Shown piece after piece: positions 54,254 through 62,557 of a DNA stretch of 64,000 nucleotides. The stretch's first letter is position 1. Every line of letters starts with the position of its first letter. Below the pieces are notes generated by a model, which was not told the DNA's origin, searched no databases, and saw nothing but the letters and a program-made list of their open reading frames with translations. This DNA comes from Reyranella soli (GTDB taxonomy: Bacteria; Pseudomonadota; Alphaproteobacteria; Reyranellales; Reyranellaceae), in the NCBI RefSeq assembly GCF_007992495.1, contig NZ_BKAJ01000004.1:186001-250000 (forward strand), read 5' to 3'. The position numbers and the translations under genes were made by a program.

Positions 54254-54277
54254 TCGAGGGCCCGAAAGGGCCCTCGA
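54254..54277. terminator. Bidirectional terminator hairpin
   Basis: Perfect 10-bp arms TCGAGGGCCC and GGGCCCTCGA closed by a GAAA tetraloop, in the gap between the convergent aldehyde dehydrogenase gene and a secreted-protein gene. A T-rich stretch precedes it, which is the U-tract side for the minus-strand gene. Confidence 0.7.
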
Positions 54278-54294
54278 TTACGTTGGGGGATTGC

Positions 54295-54825
54295 TCAGAG
54301 CGGCAGCAGCGCAAGGGAGTTGATGAAGCGCTGCGTCTCGGCGCCATTCTCCTGCCCGGCCGACACGACCGCGATCGCCTTGTACAGCTGGTCGCCGCGC
54401 AGCACCTGTAGCAGGACACACACCTTGTGGTCCTCGGGGATGTCGATCACGGAGCGCCGCGCCGGCTGGCCGTCGATGGTGATCCGCTTCTCTTCGCGCA
54501 ATTTTCCATTTACCCACGACACGGTGTCATCACGGACCCGGTCGAGCAGCGCCTGAGGATCGCCGCCGGTAAAACCGGTCGGGCGTTCGGGAAGGGCGGT
54601 CATGAAAGTGAGGGAAACGCCCTCGCGCCGGCTTTCGAAGGTGGCGAGCTCCGTTGGGCGCACACCGGTATCGGTCTTTGCATCGTAGCGCACGATATTG
54701 GGGGCCTGGGGGAACTCCAGGCGGAAGCCCGCGCCCTGCGGTTTGTATTCGACCCATTTCTGCGCGCTCGCCGGCGCGAAACTGCCGAGGACGACAAGCA
54801 ACAGGGCAAGCGGAAGGCAGCGCAT
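54295..54825 (-). CDS. Hypothetical secreted protein
   Basis: 176 residues. A signal peptide (LPLALLLVVLGSFAPASAQ) is followed by a small alpha/beta domain starting WVEYKPQGAGFRLEFP, a pattern seen in exported PsbP-like or DUF1795-type proteins. ETQRFINSLALLPL closes it. No enzymatic motif is visible. It is a single gene between the terminator and a family A repeat. Confidence 0.75.
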   Translation of the reverse strand: MRCLPLALLLVVLGSFAPASAQKWVEYKPQGAGFRLEFPQAPNIVRYDAKTDTGVRPTELATFESRREGVSLTFMTALPERPTGFTGGDPQALLDRVRDDTVSWVNGKLREEKRITIDGQPARRSVIDIPEDHKVCVLLQVLRGDQLYKAIAVVSAGQENGAETQRFINSLALLPL

Positions 54826-54874
54826 GGCGGCTCCGTCGAGGTTTGGCTCAGCCTACCGCGAATACCCCGCAACC

Positions 54875-54951
54875 GTCATCCCGAGCGTAGTCGAGGGACC
54901 TCTTCATGCAGCGCCTGCCACGTGAGGAGATCCCTCGCTTCGCTCGGGATG
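54875..54951. repeat. Intergenic hairpin repeat, family A
   Basis: Ends GTCATCCCGAGCGTAGTCGA and TCGCTTCGCTCGGGAT with a centre of about 30 bases. It lies between the secreted-protein gene start and the end of the Bug-type binding-protein gene, next to a further hairpin. Confidence 0.75.
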
Positions 54952-54979
54952 GATTGATCGCACTTCGTGCGATCAATCC
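54951..54979 (-). terminator. Hairpin covering the stop of the Bug-type binding-protein gene
   Basis: Perfect 13-bp arms GGATTGATCGCAC and GTGCGATCAATCC with a TTC loop. The stop codon (54973-54975) lies within one arm. It probably terminates or stabilises the minus-strand message. Confidence 0.6.
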
Positions 54980-55968
54980 ACCTTGGCGCCCGATGCCTTG
55001 ATGATCGGCGCGAGATCCTGCTCCTGCTTGCGGCGGAACGCGGCGGTGTCCGCCGGGCTCATCCAACTCGTCGTCGCGGCTTGCTGGATGAACGTCTTCT
55101 TCAGGTTCTCGCTCTCCAGGGCCTTCTTGGTCAGCGCCGCGGCCTTCTCAACCATAGCCGGCGGCAGGCCGGCCGGGCCGCACAGGCCGCCCCACGAGGT
55201 GATGTTGAAGCCGGGATAGAACTCCGACATGGTCGGCAGTTCTGGCGCGGCAGGATGGCGTTCAGCCGACGTGACGGCGAGCGCTTTCACCTTGCCCGCC
55301 TTGTACTGGGCGAGCGGCGTGGAGATGTTGTCGTACATCATATCGAGCTGGCCCGAGAGCATGTCCTGCATCGCCGGCGCACCGCCGCGATAAGGCACAT
55401 GCTGCATGTCGAGACCGGCGCGATTTTTCAGCATCTCGCCGCAGAGATGCGGGCTGGTGCCCGATCCGCCAGAACCGAAGAAGTATTTGCCGGGACTGGC
55501 CTTCACCATCGCGACCAGCTCGGGCACCGAGTTCGGCGGCAGGGAAAGCTTGGTGACGAAGATGTTGGGCACCCCCCACAGCATGCTGATGGGCGTAAAA
55601 TCCTTCTCGGCATCGAACGGCAGCTTGGCGTAGAGCGTCGGCGAGATCGCGTGACTGGCGATGCTGTAGAGGCCGACCGTGTAGCCGTCGGGCGCCGACT
55701 TGGCGATGACGTCGGCGCCGACATTGCCGCCTGAGCCGCTGCGATTCTCGACGATGAACTGCTGGCCGGTGAGCTCGCTCAGTTCCTGGCAGACGATGCG
55801 CGACAGCACGTCGGTGGTGGCGCCGGCCGGGAAAAGGTTGACGTAGCGCACTGACTTGGTGGGCCAGTCGGCATTCGCCCGGGCAATACCCGAGGCGAGC
55901 ATCGGGGACGCAAGAACGCCGCCTGCGGCGGCGAGTACGCGACGACGAGGCAAGAGTACGCGGACCAT
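54973..55968 (-). CDS. Tripartite tricarboxylate (Bug-type) binding protein
   Basis: 331 residues with a Tat-like signal (LPRRRVLAAAGGVLASP), then VRYVNLFPAGATTDVLSRIV, VENRSGSGGNVGADVIAK and HVPYRGGAPAMQDMLSGQLD. The asparagine/aspartate and glycine loops that hold a carboxylate are recognisable. GGAGGTGTTGGT precedes ATG 55968. It is divergent from the CocE-type hydrolase gene. No TctAB genes are near. Confidence 0.84.
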   Translation of the reverse strand: MVRVLLPRRRVLAAAGGVLASPMLASGIARANADWPTKSVRYVNLFPAGATTDVLSRIVCQELSELTGQQFIVENRSGSGGNVGADVIAKSAPDGYTVGLYSIASHAISPTLYAKLPFDAEKDFTPISMLWGVPNIFVTKLSLPPNSVPELVAMVKASPGKYFFGSGGSGTSPHLCGEMLKNRAGLDMQHVPYRGGAPAMQDMLSGQLDMMYDNISTPLAQYKAGKVKALAVTSAERHPAAPELPTMSEFYPGFNITSWGGLCGPAGLPPAMVEKAAALTKKALESENLKKTFIQQAATTSWMSPADTAAFRRKQEQDLAPIIKASGAKVD

Positions 55969-56042
55969 ACCAACACCTCCCTGGATATTTTTTGATTGGC
56001 GCTATCCTATACTGCAAATGCCCCTGAATGAAAGGAACGACG

Positions 56043-57863
56043 ATGCCGGATCGTGACGACCTAGGCTCGGCCTGGAAGGTGCCGCCGAGCCGCTACCTCG
56101 CCGATCGTCCGGCTGAGCACCGCGTCGGCGCGCCAAGCTCGGTCTACGTGACCATGGCCGATGGCTGCCGGCTCGCCGTCGACGTCATGCTGCCCGATGG
56201 CGATGCCTCCAAACGCTGGCCGACGGTGCTGATCCTCACGCCCTACGTGCGCCGCTTCCAGCTCACCGCCGGCAGTAATGTCGAGCCGTCCCCCAACAGC
56301 TACAAGTACCGCGACATGTTCGTGCCGCGTGGCTATGCGGTGGTGGTGGTCGATGCGCGCGGCACGGGAGCGAGCTTCGGCACACGCGATTCCTTCAGGA
56401 GCCCGCGCGAGCGCGCCGATTACAAGGAAATCGCCGATTGGATCGTCGCCCAGTCGTGGAGCGACGGATGCATCGGCGCCACCGGCATCTCCTATCTCGG
56501 CGCGGCCTGCGATTTCCTGGCCAGCACCGGCCACAAGGCGGTGAAGGCGATCGCGCCGCTGTTCGCGGTATGGGACACCTGGGCCGACAACTATTATCCC
56601 GGCGGCATGCTGATCAAGCGGCTGGCGCTGGTCTATGACGAGCTGATGCTGGCGCTCGATCACGATCGGCGCGATCTCAGGGCGAAGTTCAGCTACTTCG
56701 CCGATCCTGCGCTGCAGGGGCCGATGCCGGTCGACGACGACAAGGACGGCTCGCTGGCGCGCCAGGCGGTGAAGGAGCATCTCGCGAACTTCCGCATGCC
56801 CGACTTCATGAACGAGTTCAAATTCCGCGACGATACGCTGGCCTACGATCCGTCCTTCAGCAGCGCTTCGTTCAGTCCCTACAACTATCTCGACCAGATC
56901 CCGAAGGACGTCGCGGTCTACGCCATTTCCGGCTGGATGGACGGCGCGGGCTACGCCAACGGCACGCTGTCGCGTTACCTCACGCTGCCCAACGCCCACC
57001 GGCGCATCATGCTGGGGCCGTGGGACCATGGCGCGCGCGTCAACGTCTCGCCGTGGCGGACCAGGGTCGAGCCGGAACTGCCGGTGCTTGGCGAGGTGCT
57101 GCGCTTCTTCGACCAGCATCTTGCCGGCCGCGAGACCGGCCTTCTGGACGAGGCGCCCATCCATTACTTCGCCATGCATGCCGAGGAGTGGCGGGCGGCC
57201 GAGAGCTGGCCGCCGGTCAAGGGAAGCCGGCAGTTCTTCACCGCGCCCGACCAGCGGCTGGCCAAGTCGCCGTCGGAGAAAGCCACGCCGACGGCGTACC
57301 AGTCTGACTTCTCTGTCGGCAGCGGTGCGCAGACGCGTTACGAGCGCATCGCCGGCATCGACGCCACCGCCTACTACGCCGACTGGACTGAGCGCGAGAG
57401 CAAGCTGCTGTCCTTCACCAGCGAGCCGCTGGCGGCGCCTCTCGAGATCGCGGGCCATCCGGTGGTGTCGCTGTGGCTTGCGTCCAGCGAGCCCGATGCC
57501 GCGGTGTTCGTCTATCTCTCCGAAGTCGAGACCGACGGCACGGCGCGCTACGTCACCGAAGGGCTGCTGCGCGCCATCCATCGTGTCGAAGCGTCCGCGC
57601 CCAGGAACTACAAGACGACCTGGCCGTGGCGCACTTTCGCGCGCAAGGATGCCAAGCCGATGCCGGTAGGTGTCCCGCAGCTCCTGCGCTTCGCCCTGCT
57701 GCCGACGGCTTGGCGCTTCGCCCCCGGCAGCCGTATCCGGTTGTCGGTCGCGGGCGGCGATGGCGACCATTTCGTTCAGACGCCACACGGCCGGCCGCCG
57801 CTGCTGACCGTCATGAGCGGGGCTGAGCAGGCGACCCGTCTCGACCTTCCAACCGACGCATAA
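56043..57863 (+). CDS. CocE/NonD-family serine hydrolase (X-Pro dipeptidyl-peptidase-like)
   Basis: 606 residues. An alpha/beta-hydrolase domain has its nucleophile S150 in GATGISYLGAAC and the oxyanion text VVVDARGTGASFG. The catalytic aspartate is probably in ISGWMDGAGYANG and the histidine in LGPWDHGARVNV. A C-terminal jelly-roll domain (about 390-600) includes RLSVAGGDGDHF. Relatives hydrolyse esters (cocaine esterase) or amides (glutaryl-7-ACA acylase). ATG 56043 is seven bases after AAAGGA, so it is preferred over ATG 56028. A small membrane-protein gene follows after 14 bases. Confidence 0.88.
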   Translation: MPDRDDLGSAWKVPPSRYLADRPAEHRVGAPSSVYVTMADGCRLAVDVMLPDGDASKRWPTVLILTPYVRRFQLTAGSNVEPSPNSYKYRDMFVPRGYAVVVVDARGTGASFGTRDSFRSPRERADYKEIADWIVAQSWSDGCIGATGISYLGAACDFLASTGHKAVKAIAPLFAVWDTWADNYYPGGMLIKRLALVYDELMLALDHDRRDLRAKFSYFADPALQGPMPVDDDKDGSLARQAVKEHLANFRMPDFMNEFKFRDDTLAYDPSFSSASFSPYNYLDQIPKDVAVYAISGWMDGAGYANGTLSRYLTLPNAHRRIMLGPWDHGARVNVSPWRTRVEPELPVLGEVLRFFDQHLAGRETGLLDEAPIHYFAMHAEEWRAAESWPPVKGSRQFFTAPDQRLAKSPSEKATPTAYQSDFSVGSGAQTRYERIAGIDATAYYADWTERESKLLSFTSEPLAAPLEIAGHPVVSLWLASSEPDAAVFVYLSEVETDGTARYVTEGLLRAIHRVEASAPRNYKTTWPWRTFARKDAKPMPVGVPQLLRFALLPTAWRFAPGSRIRLSVAGGDGDHFVQTPHGRPPLLTVMSGAEQATRLDLPTDA

Positions 57864-57877
57864 GAGAGAGGCTAGCG

Positions 57878-58444
57878 ATGCGCAGCCCGTTATGGTTCGT
57901 GGTCGCCGGCTTGATCGCGCTGGCGGGCTTCGCCGGTGCGCTGTTCTACGTGATGCCGCGGCTCAGCGCCGCCGACTCGGCGATGATCCGCGTCGTCGTG
58001 CCGGGCAACGCCGTGCTGACGCTCGACAAGGCCGGCCGCTACACGATCTATCATGAGACAAGGAGCATGGTGGATGGCCGCTACTACGCATCCGGGACAG
58101 TGAGCGGGCTGCGGCTCGGCCTCACCGACGAGGCGACACGCGAGCCGGTCACGCTTACCGGGCCAGCCATGCAGTCCAGTTACAAGATCGGTAACAGGAG
58201 CGGCACTTCGATCTATGCCTTCACGATCGACCGTCCGGGTCGATATCGGCTGGCGGCCGACCTGGCCGGTGGCCGCAACGAACCCAAGGCGGTGCTGGCC
58301 ATCGAGCAGGGCATGCTCGGCGGGATGTTCAGCCTGATCGTCGGCGCCATAGCCATTGCCTTTGCCGGCTTCGGCGTCGCCGGCGCCCTTGTGCTGGTGG
58401 TCCTGTGGCGGCGCTCGAAAGCTGTGGCACCGCGTGCCTCCTGA
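57878..58444 (+). CDS. Hypothetical membrane-anchored protein
   Basis: 188 residues: transmembrane segment near 6-27, an exported beta-rich domain (35-145, with GNAVLTLDKAGRYTIYHETRS and GRYRLAADLAGG in part), second transmembrane segment near 152-178 and a short basic tail. GAGAGG precedes ATG 57878. It is probably co-transcribed with the CocE-type hydrolase. Family not recognised. Confidence 0.72.
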   Translation: MRSPLWFVVAGLIALAGFAGALFYVMPRLSAADSAMIRVVVPGNAVLTLDKAGRYTIYHETRSMVDGRYYASGTVSGLRLGLTDEATREPVTLTGPAMQSSYKIGNRSGTSIYAFTIDRPGRYRLAADLAGGRNEPKAVLAIEQGMLGGMFSLIVGAIAIAFAGFGVAGALVLVVLWRRSKAVAPRAS

Positions 58445-58579
58445 TTTCCTCCCGACACCTTTGTCGTTCTCCCGACCTTTTTGGCGGCCGTTGACTGCAA
58501 CATTACGGCAACCTGCACGGACACGCGAGCGGTGGCCACAATCAAAGCGCGCCGCTAAGCTGGGCGAAATTGGGGGCAT

Positions 58580-59554
58580 GTGATCGTTCTTTCGCGACGC
58601 GCCACGATCATGGGATTGACGGCAGCTGGTGTGACCGATGCTGCGCGCGCAGCCGGCTGGCCCGACAAGACCATCGCCATGATCGTGCCCTATCCGGCGG
58701 GCGGCGGCTCGGACACCTTCGCCCGCCCGGTCGCCGCGGCGATGGCCGATCTCTTGAAGCAGTCGATCGTGATCGACAACAAGAGCGGCGCCGGAGGGAC
58801 CGTCGGCACGGCTGTGGCCGCCCGCGCGCCTGCCGACGGCTACACCTTGCTGTTGGGCGACACCGGGCTCACCTACGCATCGGAGGTTTATGCCAAGACC
58901 GGCTTCGATTTCGATCGCGACTTCGTGCCGATCAGCGCGGTTGCTCGCGTGCCCTATGTGCTGGTCGTCAATCCGGCCAAGCTGAACGTCGCCACACTCG
59001 CAGACTTCATCGCGGCGGCGAAGAAGGCGCCCAGCGGCATCGACGTCGGCTCGGCGGGTCTCGGCTCTGTCACGCATCTGGCAATCGGCCTGTTCGAGGA
59101 GAAGACGGGCACCAGGCTGAACGACGCGCCCTATCGCGGCGGCGCGCCGATGCTGCAGGACCTGCTGGCCGGCCAGGTCGCCGCCGCGTTCGTCGTGGCG
59201 GGCGCCATCGCCCCGCACGTGAAGGCGGGCAAGTTGCGCGCGCTCGGCGTCGCCAGCCGTCGCCGCGAACCCTTGCTCCCCGACGTGCCGACCATGGACG
59301 AGGCGGGTCTGCCGGATTTCCGCGCCACCATCTGGTTCGGCCTGTTCGCACCGAGGAAGACACCCGACGCCATCCTCGATCGCCTGCACGCCGCGACGCA
59401 GGCCGCGCTCGAGGGGGAGAAGATCAAGGCGATGTGGATCGAGCAGGGCGCCCGGGTCGAACCGGAAAGCCGTGCCGACTTCGCCCGCTTCGTCGCCGCT
59501 GACAGCGAGCGCTGGAGCCGCATCGCCAAGGCCGCCAACATCAAGATGGAGTAA
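58580..59554 (+). CDS. Tripartite tricarboxylate (Bug-type) binding protein, tandem copy 1
   Basis: 324 residues: signal segment (SRRATIMGLTAAGVTDAARA, in part), then IVPYPAGGGSDTFARPVAAA, DNKSGAGGTVGTAVAA and DAPYRGGAPMLQDLLAGQVA. GTG 58580 is used because the ATG at 58578 is out of frame. It is followed after three bases by a clearly related gene, a tandem duplication with divergence. No membrane partner is nearby. Confidence 0.85.
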   Translation: MIVLSRRATIMGLTAAGVTDAARAAGWPDKTIAMIVPYPAGGGSDTFARPVAAAMADLLKQSIVIDNKSGAGGTVGTAVAARAPADGYTLLLGDTGLTYASEVYAKTGFDFDRDFVPISAVARVPYVLVVNPAKLNVATLADFIAAAKKAPSGIDVGSAGLGSVTHLAIGLFEEKTGTRLNDAPYRGGAPMLQDLLAGQVAAAFVVAGAIAPHVKAGKLRALGVASRRREPLLPDVPTMDEAGLPDFRATIWFGLFAPRKTPDAILDRLHAATQAALEGEKIKAMWIEQGARVEPESRADFARFVAADSERWSRIAKAANIKME

Positions 59555-59557
59555 CGC

Positions 59558-60541
59558 GTGATCCTTCTTCGTCGAACCGCGCTGGCCGGTGTTTTTGCCG
59601 GCGGCGTGACGGGCCTCATGACCGCCCCCGCTCGTGCCGCCGACTTCCCGTCGCGTCAGATGAACTGGATCGTGCCGTTCCCGCCCGGCGGTTCCAACGA
59701 CATCTTCACCCGGCCGGTCGCGGCCTTCGTCGGCGAACGCCTGGGCCAGCCGGTCGTGGTCGAGAACCGCGGCGGCGCCGGCGGCACGATCGGCGGCATG
59801 ACGGCGGCGCGCTCGAAGCCCGACGGCTGCACGCTGCTGGTGGTCAATCCCAGCCTGACCTTCGCCTCGATCGTCTATGCCGAATCGGGCTTCGACCTGA
59901 TGCGCGACTTCGCGCCGGTGTCGGGCTTGGCCCAGGTGCCGGTGGCGCTGGTCGTCAACCCTTCGAAGATCGACGCCAAGGATCTGGCAAGCTTTCTCGC
60001 GCTGGCGCGCAAGTCTCCGGGAGCGATCAACATCGGCTCGTCCGGCCTCGGCACGATCCCGCATCTCGCCATCGTGCTTCTGCAACAGCGGACAGGCATC
60101 CAGCTCACGCACGTGCCCTATCGCGGCGGCGGACCGGCGCTGCAGGACATGATGGCCGGACAGATCGACGCGACTTTCGCGCCGCTCAGCACCGTCGCGT
60201 CCTACGTGCAGTCCGGCCGCCTGCGCGCGCTGGCCGTCGCGGCGCCCAAGCGCGAGCCTGTGCTGCCCGACGTGCCGACTTTCGCCCAGGCAGGCGTGGC
60301 CGATTTCAATGTCAGCACTTGGTACGGCCTGTTCGCGCCCGAGGCGACGCCGGCTGCGATCCTCGACACGCTGCATGGCGCTGTGCAGGCGGCGCTCGCC
60401 GATCCCAGTGTGAAGCACATCTGGGCCGAGCAGGGCGCCGAGCCCGATCTGCAGAGCCGCGCCGCTTTCACCGACTTCGTGAACCACGAGGTCGAGCGCT
60501 GGACCCGGATCGCGAAGACGGTCGGGCTGCCCATGGAATGA
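59558..60541 (+). CDS. Tripartite tricarboxylate (Bug-type) binding protein, tandem copy 2
   Basis: 327 residues: signal peptide (RRTALAGVFAGGVTGLMTAPARA, in part), then IVPFPPGGSNDIFTRPVAAF, ENRGGAGGTIGGMTAA and HVPYRGGGPALQDMMAGQID. GTG 59558. The FARPVAA/FTRPVAA segment is shared with copy 1, and in most Bug proteins the position reads differently, which supports a local duplication. Ligand unknown. It converges on the SDR gene. Confidence 0.85.
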   Translation: MILLRRTALAGVFAGGVTGLMTAPARAADFPSRQMNWIVPFPPGGSNDIFTRPVAAFVGERLGQPVVVENRGGAGGTIGGMTAARSKPDGCTLLVVNPSLTFASIVYAESGFDLMRDFAPVSGLAQVPVALVVNPSKIDAKDLASFLALARKSPGAINIGSSGLGTIPHLAIVLLQQRTGIQLTHVPYRGGGPALQDMMAGQIDATFAPLSTVASYVQSGRLRALAVAAPKREPVLPDVPTFAQAGVADFNVSTWYGLFAPEATPAAILDTLHGAVQAALADPSVKHIWAEQGAEPDLQSRAAFTDFVNHEVERWTRIAKTVGLPME

Positions 60542-60553
60542 TGCCGGGGCGCG

Positions 60554-61300
60554 TCAGGTCGCTCCGCCGCCGTTCACCTGGATCATCTGGCCGTTGATGT
60601 AGCCGCCCGCCTCCGACACCAGCAGCCGAGCCGCAGCGGCGACCTCGGCCGGCTTGCCCATGCGGCCGAGCGGCACGCGGCTGATCGACTGCGCGCGGGC
60701 CTGGGCCGACGCGTTCTTCTCCTCGGTATCCGGTGCTATGGGGCCGGGGGAGATGGTGTTGACCGTGATGTTCTTCGGCCCGAACTCCATGGCCAGAGCC
60801 TTGGTCAGGCCCCACACGCCGTGCTTGGCGACCGACACCGGCGTGCGGCCGGCATGGCCGTGGATGGCGTTCATGCCCGCGAAATTGACGATGCGGCCCC
60901 AGCCTTTCTGCACCATGCCGGGCAGGCAGGCGCGCGCGAGCCACACCGCGGCGTCGAGGTCGACCGAAATAACCCGTCGCCATTCGGCCTCGGTCATTTC
61001 GAGGAACGGCTTGTTGGGTCGCAGCGCCGCATTGTTCAGCAGCGCGTCGACCGCGCCGAAGCGCTTGATCGCCTCGCCCGCGATGCGCTGGCAATCCTCG
61101 GCCTTGCCGACATCGCCCATGACCACCAGCGTCTCAGCGCCGAGCTTCTCGGCCTCCTTGGCGACGCTCTCGCAGGCGGCGCGGTCGCTCGAGCCGTTGA
61201 GCACGATGTTGAAGCCGTCCTCGGCCAAGCCCAGCACGCAGGCGCGACCGATGTTGCGGCCCGCGCCGGTGATCAGCGCGGCCTTCCTCGCATGAGCCAT
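60554..61300 (-). CDS. SDR-family protein lacking most of the catalytic tetrad
   Basis: 248-residue short-chain dehydrogenase fold. The NAD(P) loop (ITGAGRNIGRA, 10-20) and LLNNAALRP (88-96) are normal, and the C-terminal NGQMIQVNGGG is typical. At the active site, D114 replaces Asn (ISVDLDAA), G142 replaces Ser (NFAGMNA) and V155 replaces Tyr (TPVSVAK); only K159 remains. It may not be a dehydrogenase in the usual sense. Its ATG shares a base with the CoA-transferase stop (TGATG), so the two are co-translated. Confidence 0.82.
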   Translation of the reverse strand: MAHARKAALITGAGRNIGRACVLGLAEDGFNIVLNGSSDRAACESVAKEAEKLGAETLVVMGDVGKAEDCQRIAGEAIKRFGAVDALLNNAALRPNKPFLEMTEAEWRRVISVDLDAAVWLARACLPGMVQKGWGRIVNFAGMNAIHGHAGRTPVSVAKHGVWGLTKALAMEFGPKNITVNTISPGPIAPDTEEKNASAQARAQSISRVPLGRMGKPAEVAAAARLLVSEAGGYINGQMIQVNGGGAT

Positions 61301-62481
61301 CAGATGACGCCGGCCGTCTTGAGGGCAGCGATCGCCTTGCCGTCATAGCCCAGGCCCGTCAGCACCTCCTCGGTGTGCTCGCCGAGATCGGGCGTGGGCT
61401 TCAGCTCCTTGGGCTGCGGCGCGTCCGACAGGTTGATCGGCTGGCCGACCACCTTGATGTCGCCGAGCTTGGGATGCTTGACCGCTCGGGCGATGCCGAG
61501 GTGCTTCACCTGCGGCTCGGCGAAGGTCTGGTCGATGGTGTTGATCGGCCCGCACGGCACGCCGGCCTTGTTCATGGCTTCCAGCCAGTGGGCCGAAGGC
61601 TTGGTCCGGGTGATCGCGGCGATGCGTTCGTTCACGGCCTTGCGGTTCTGTGAGCGCAATGGTCCCGTCAGATGCTCGGGATGGTCTATGAGCTCCGGCG
61701 CGCCCAGGGCCTTGGCGCAGCGCTGCCACAGGTTCTGGCCGGAGGCGGCGATGTTGATGTGACCGTCGGCCGTCGGGAACACACCGGTCGGGATGCCCGT
61801 GGGATGATCGTTGCCGGCCTGCTTGGGCACCTCACCCTTGATCAGCCAGCGCGAAGCCTGGAAGTCGAGCATGAAGATCTGCGCTTCGATCAGCGAGGTA
61901 TGGACCCATTGGCCCTTGCCGGTGCGCTCGCGATTGTAGAGGGCGAGGATGATGCCCTGGGCCAGCAGCAGGCCCGAGGTGAGGTCGGCGATGGGAATGC
62001 CGACGCGCATCGGTCCGCGGCCGGGCTCGCCGGTGATCGACATCAGGCCGCCCATGCCCTGCGCGATCTGGTCGACGCCGGGACGCGCCGCGTCGGGGCC
62101 GCTCTGGCCGAAGCCCGCGATCGAGCCGTAGACGATGCGCGGGTTGATCTTGGCCACCGTGTCGTAGTCGACCTTGAGCCGATGCTTCACGTCGGAGCGG
62201 TAGTTCTCGACGATGACGTCGGCCTTCTCGGCGAGCTTCATGAAGATCGCATGGCCCTCTGGAGTCTTGAGGTTCAGCGTCATCGCCTTCTTGTTGCGAT
62301 GCAGGTTCTGAAAGTCGAAGCCGTGGCGCGAACCACCCGTGGCGTCGGTGCCCTCGCTGGCCGGGGCCTCGATCTTGATGACATGCGCGCCCCAGTCGGC
62401 GAGCTGGCGCACCGCGGTCGGACCGGCGCGGTGCGCCGTCAGGTCAAGGACGGAGATATGGGACAAAGGCAGGGTGGTCAT
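61300..62481 (-). CDS. Family III (CaiB/BaiF) CoA-transferase
   Basis: 393 residues. The opening SVLDLTAHRAGPTAVRQLADWGAHVIKIE (in part) and the NLHRNKKAMTLNLK region mark the family; the catalytic aspartate is expected in RPGVDQIAQG near residue 130. The C-terminal dimer arm (about 330-393) includes DLGEHTEEVLTGLGYDG. It is co-translated with the SDR gene, and the enoyl-CoA hydratase gene lies just upstream behind a repeat, so the three may form one acyl-CoA degradation route for an unknown acid. Confidence 0.88.
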   Translation of the reverse strand: MTTLPLSHISVLDLTAHRAGPTAVRQLADWGAHVIKIEAPASEGTDATGGSRHGFDFQNLHRNKKAMTLNLKTPEGHAIFMKLAEKADVIVENYRSDVKHRLKVDYDTVAKINPRIVYGSIAGFGQSGPDAARPGVDQIAQGMGGLMSITGEPGRGPMRVGIPIADLTSGLLLAQGIILALYNRERTGKGQWVHTSLIEAQIFMLDFQASRWLIKGEVPKQAGNDHPTGIPTGVFPTADGHINIAASGQNLWQRCAKALGAPELIDHPEHLTGPLRSQNRKAVNERIAAITRTKPSAHWLEAMNKAGVPCGPINTIDQTFAEPQVKHLGIARAVKHPKLGDIKVVGQPINLSDAPQPKELKPTPDLGEHTEEVLTGLGYDGKAIAALKTAGVI

Positions 62482-62499
62482 GGTGTTTCCTCTGGGAGC

Positions 62500-62556
62500 G
62501 CGGGCCTCCGGCCCGCATTATGAGAATAAGCGGGCCGGAGGCCCGCGGTCCGGAAG
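62500..62556. repeat. Intergenic hairpin repeat, family B
   Basis: GCGGGCCTCCGGCCCGC followed after 13 bases by GCGGGCCGGAGGCCCGC and GGTCCGGAAG, between the hydratase stop and the CoA-transferase start. It is another in-operon placement. Confidence 0.8.
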
Positions 62557-62557
62557 A

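Noticed and set aside
56061-57788. A 575-residue minus-strand frame opposite the CocE-type hydrolase
   Set aside because: The plus strand has a complete hydrolase with catalytic motifs; the mirror frame has none.
57890-60487. An 865-residue minus-strand frame across the tandem Bug-type genes
   Set aside because: It mirrors two typical binding-protein genes; the repeated look of its translation reflects the tandem duplication on the other strand.
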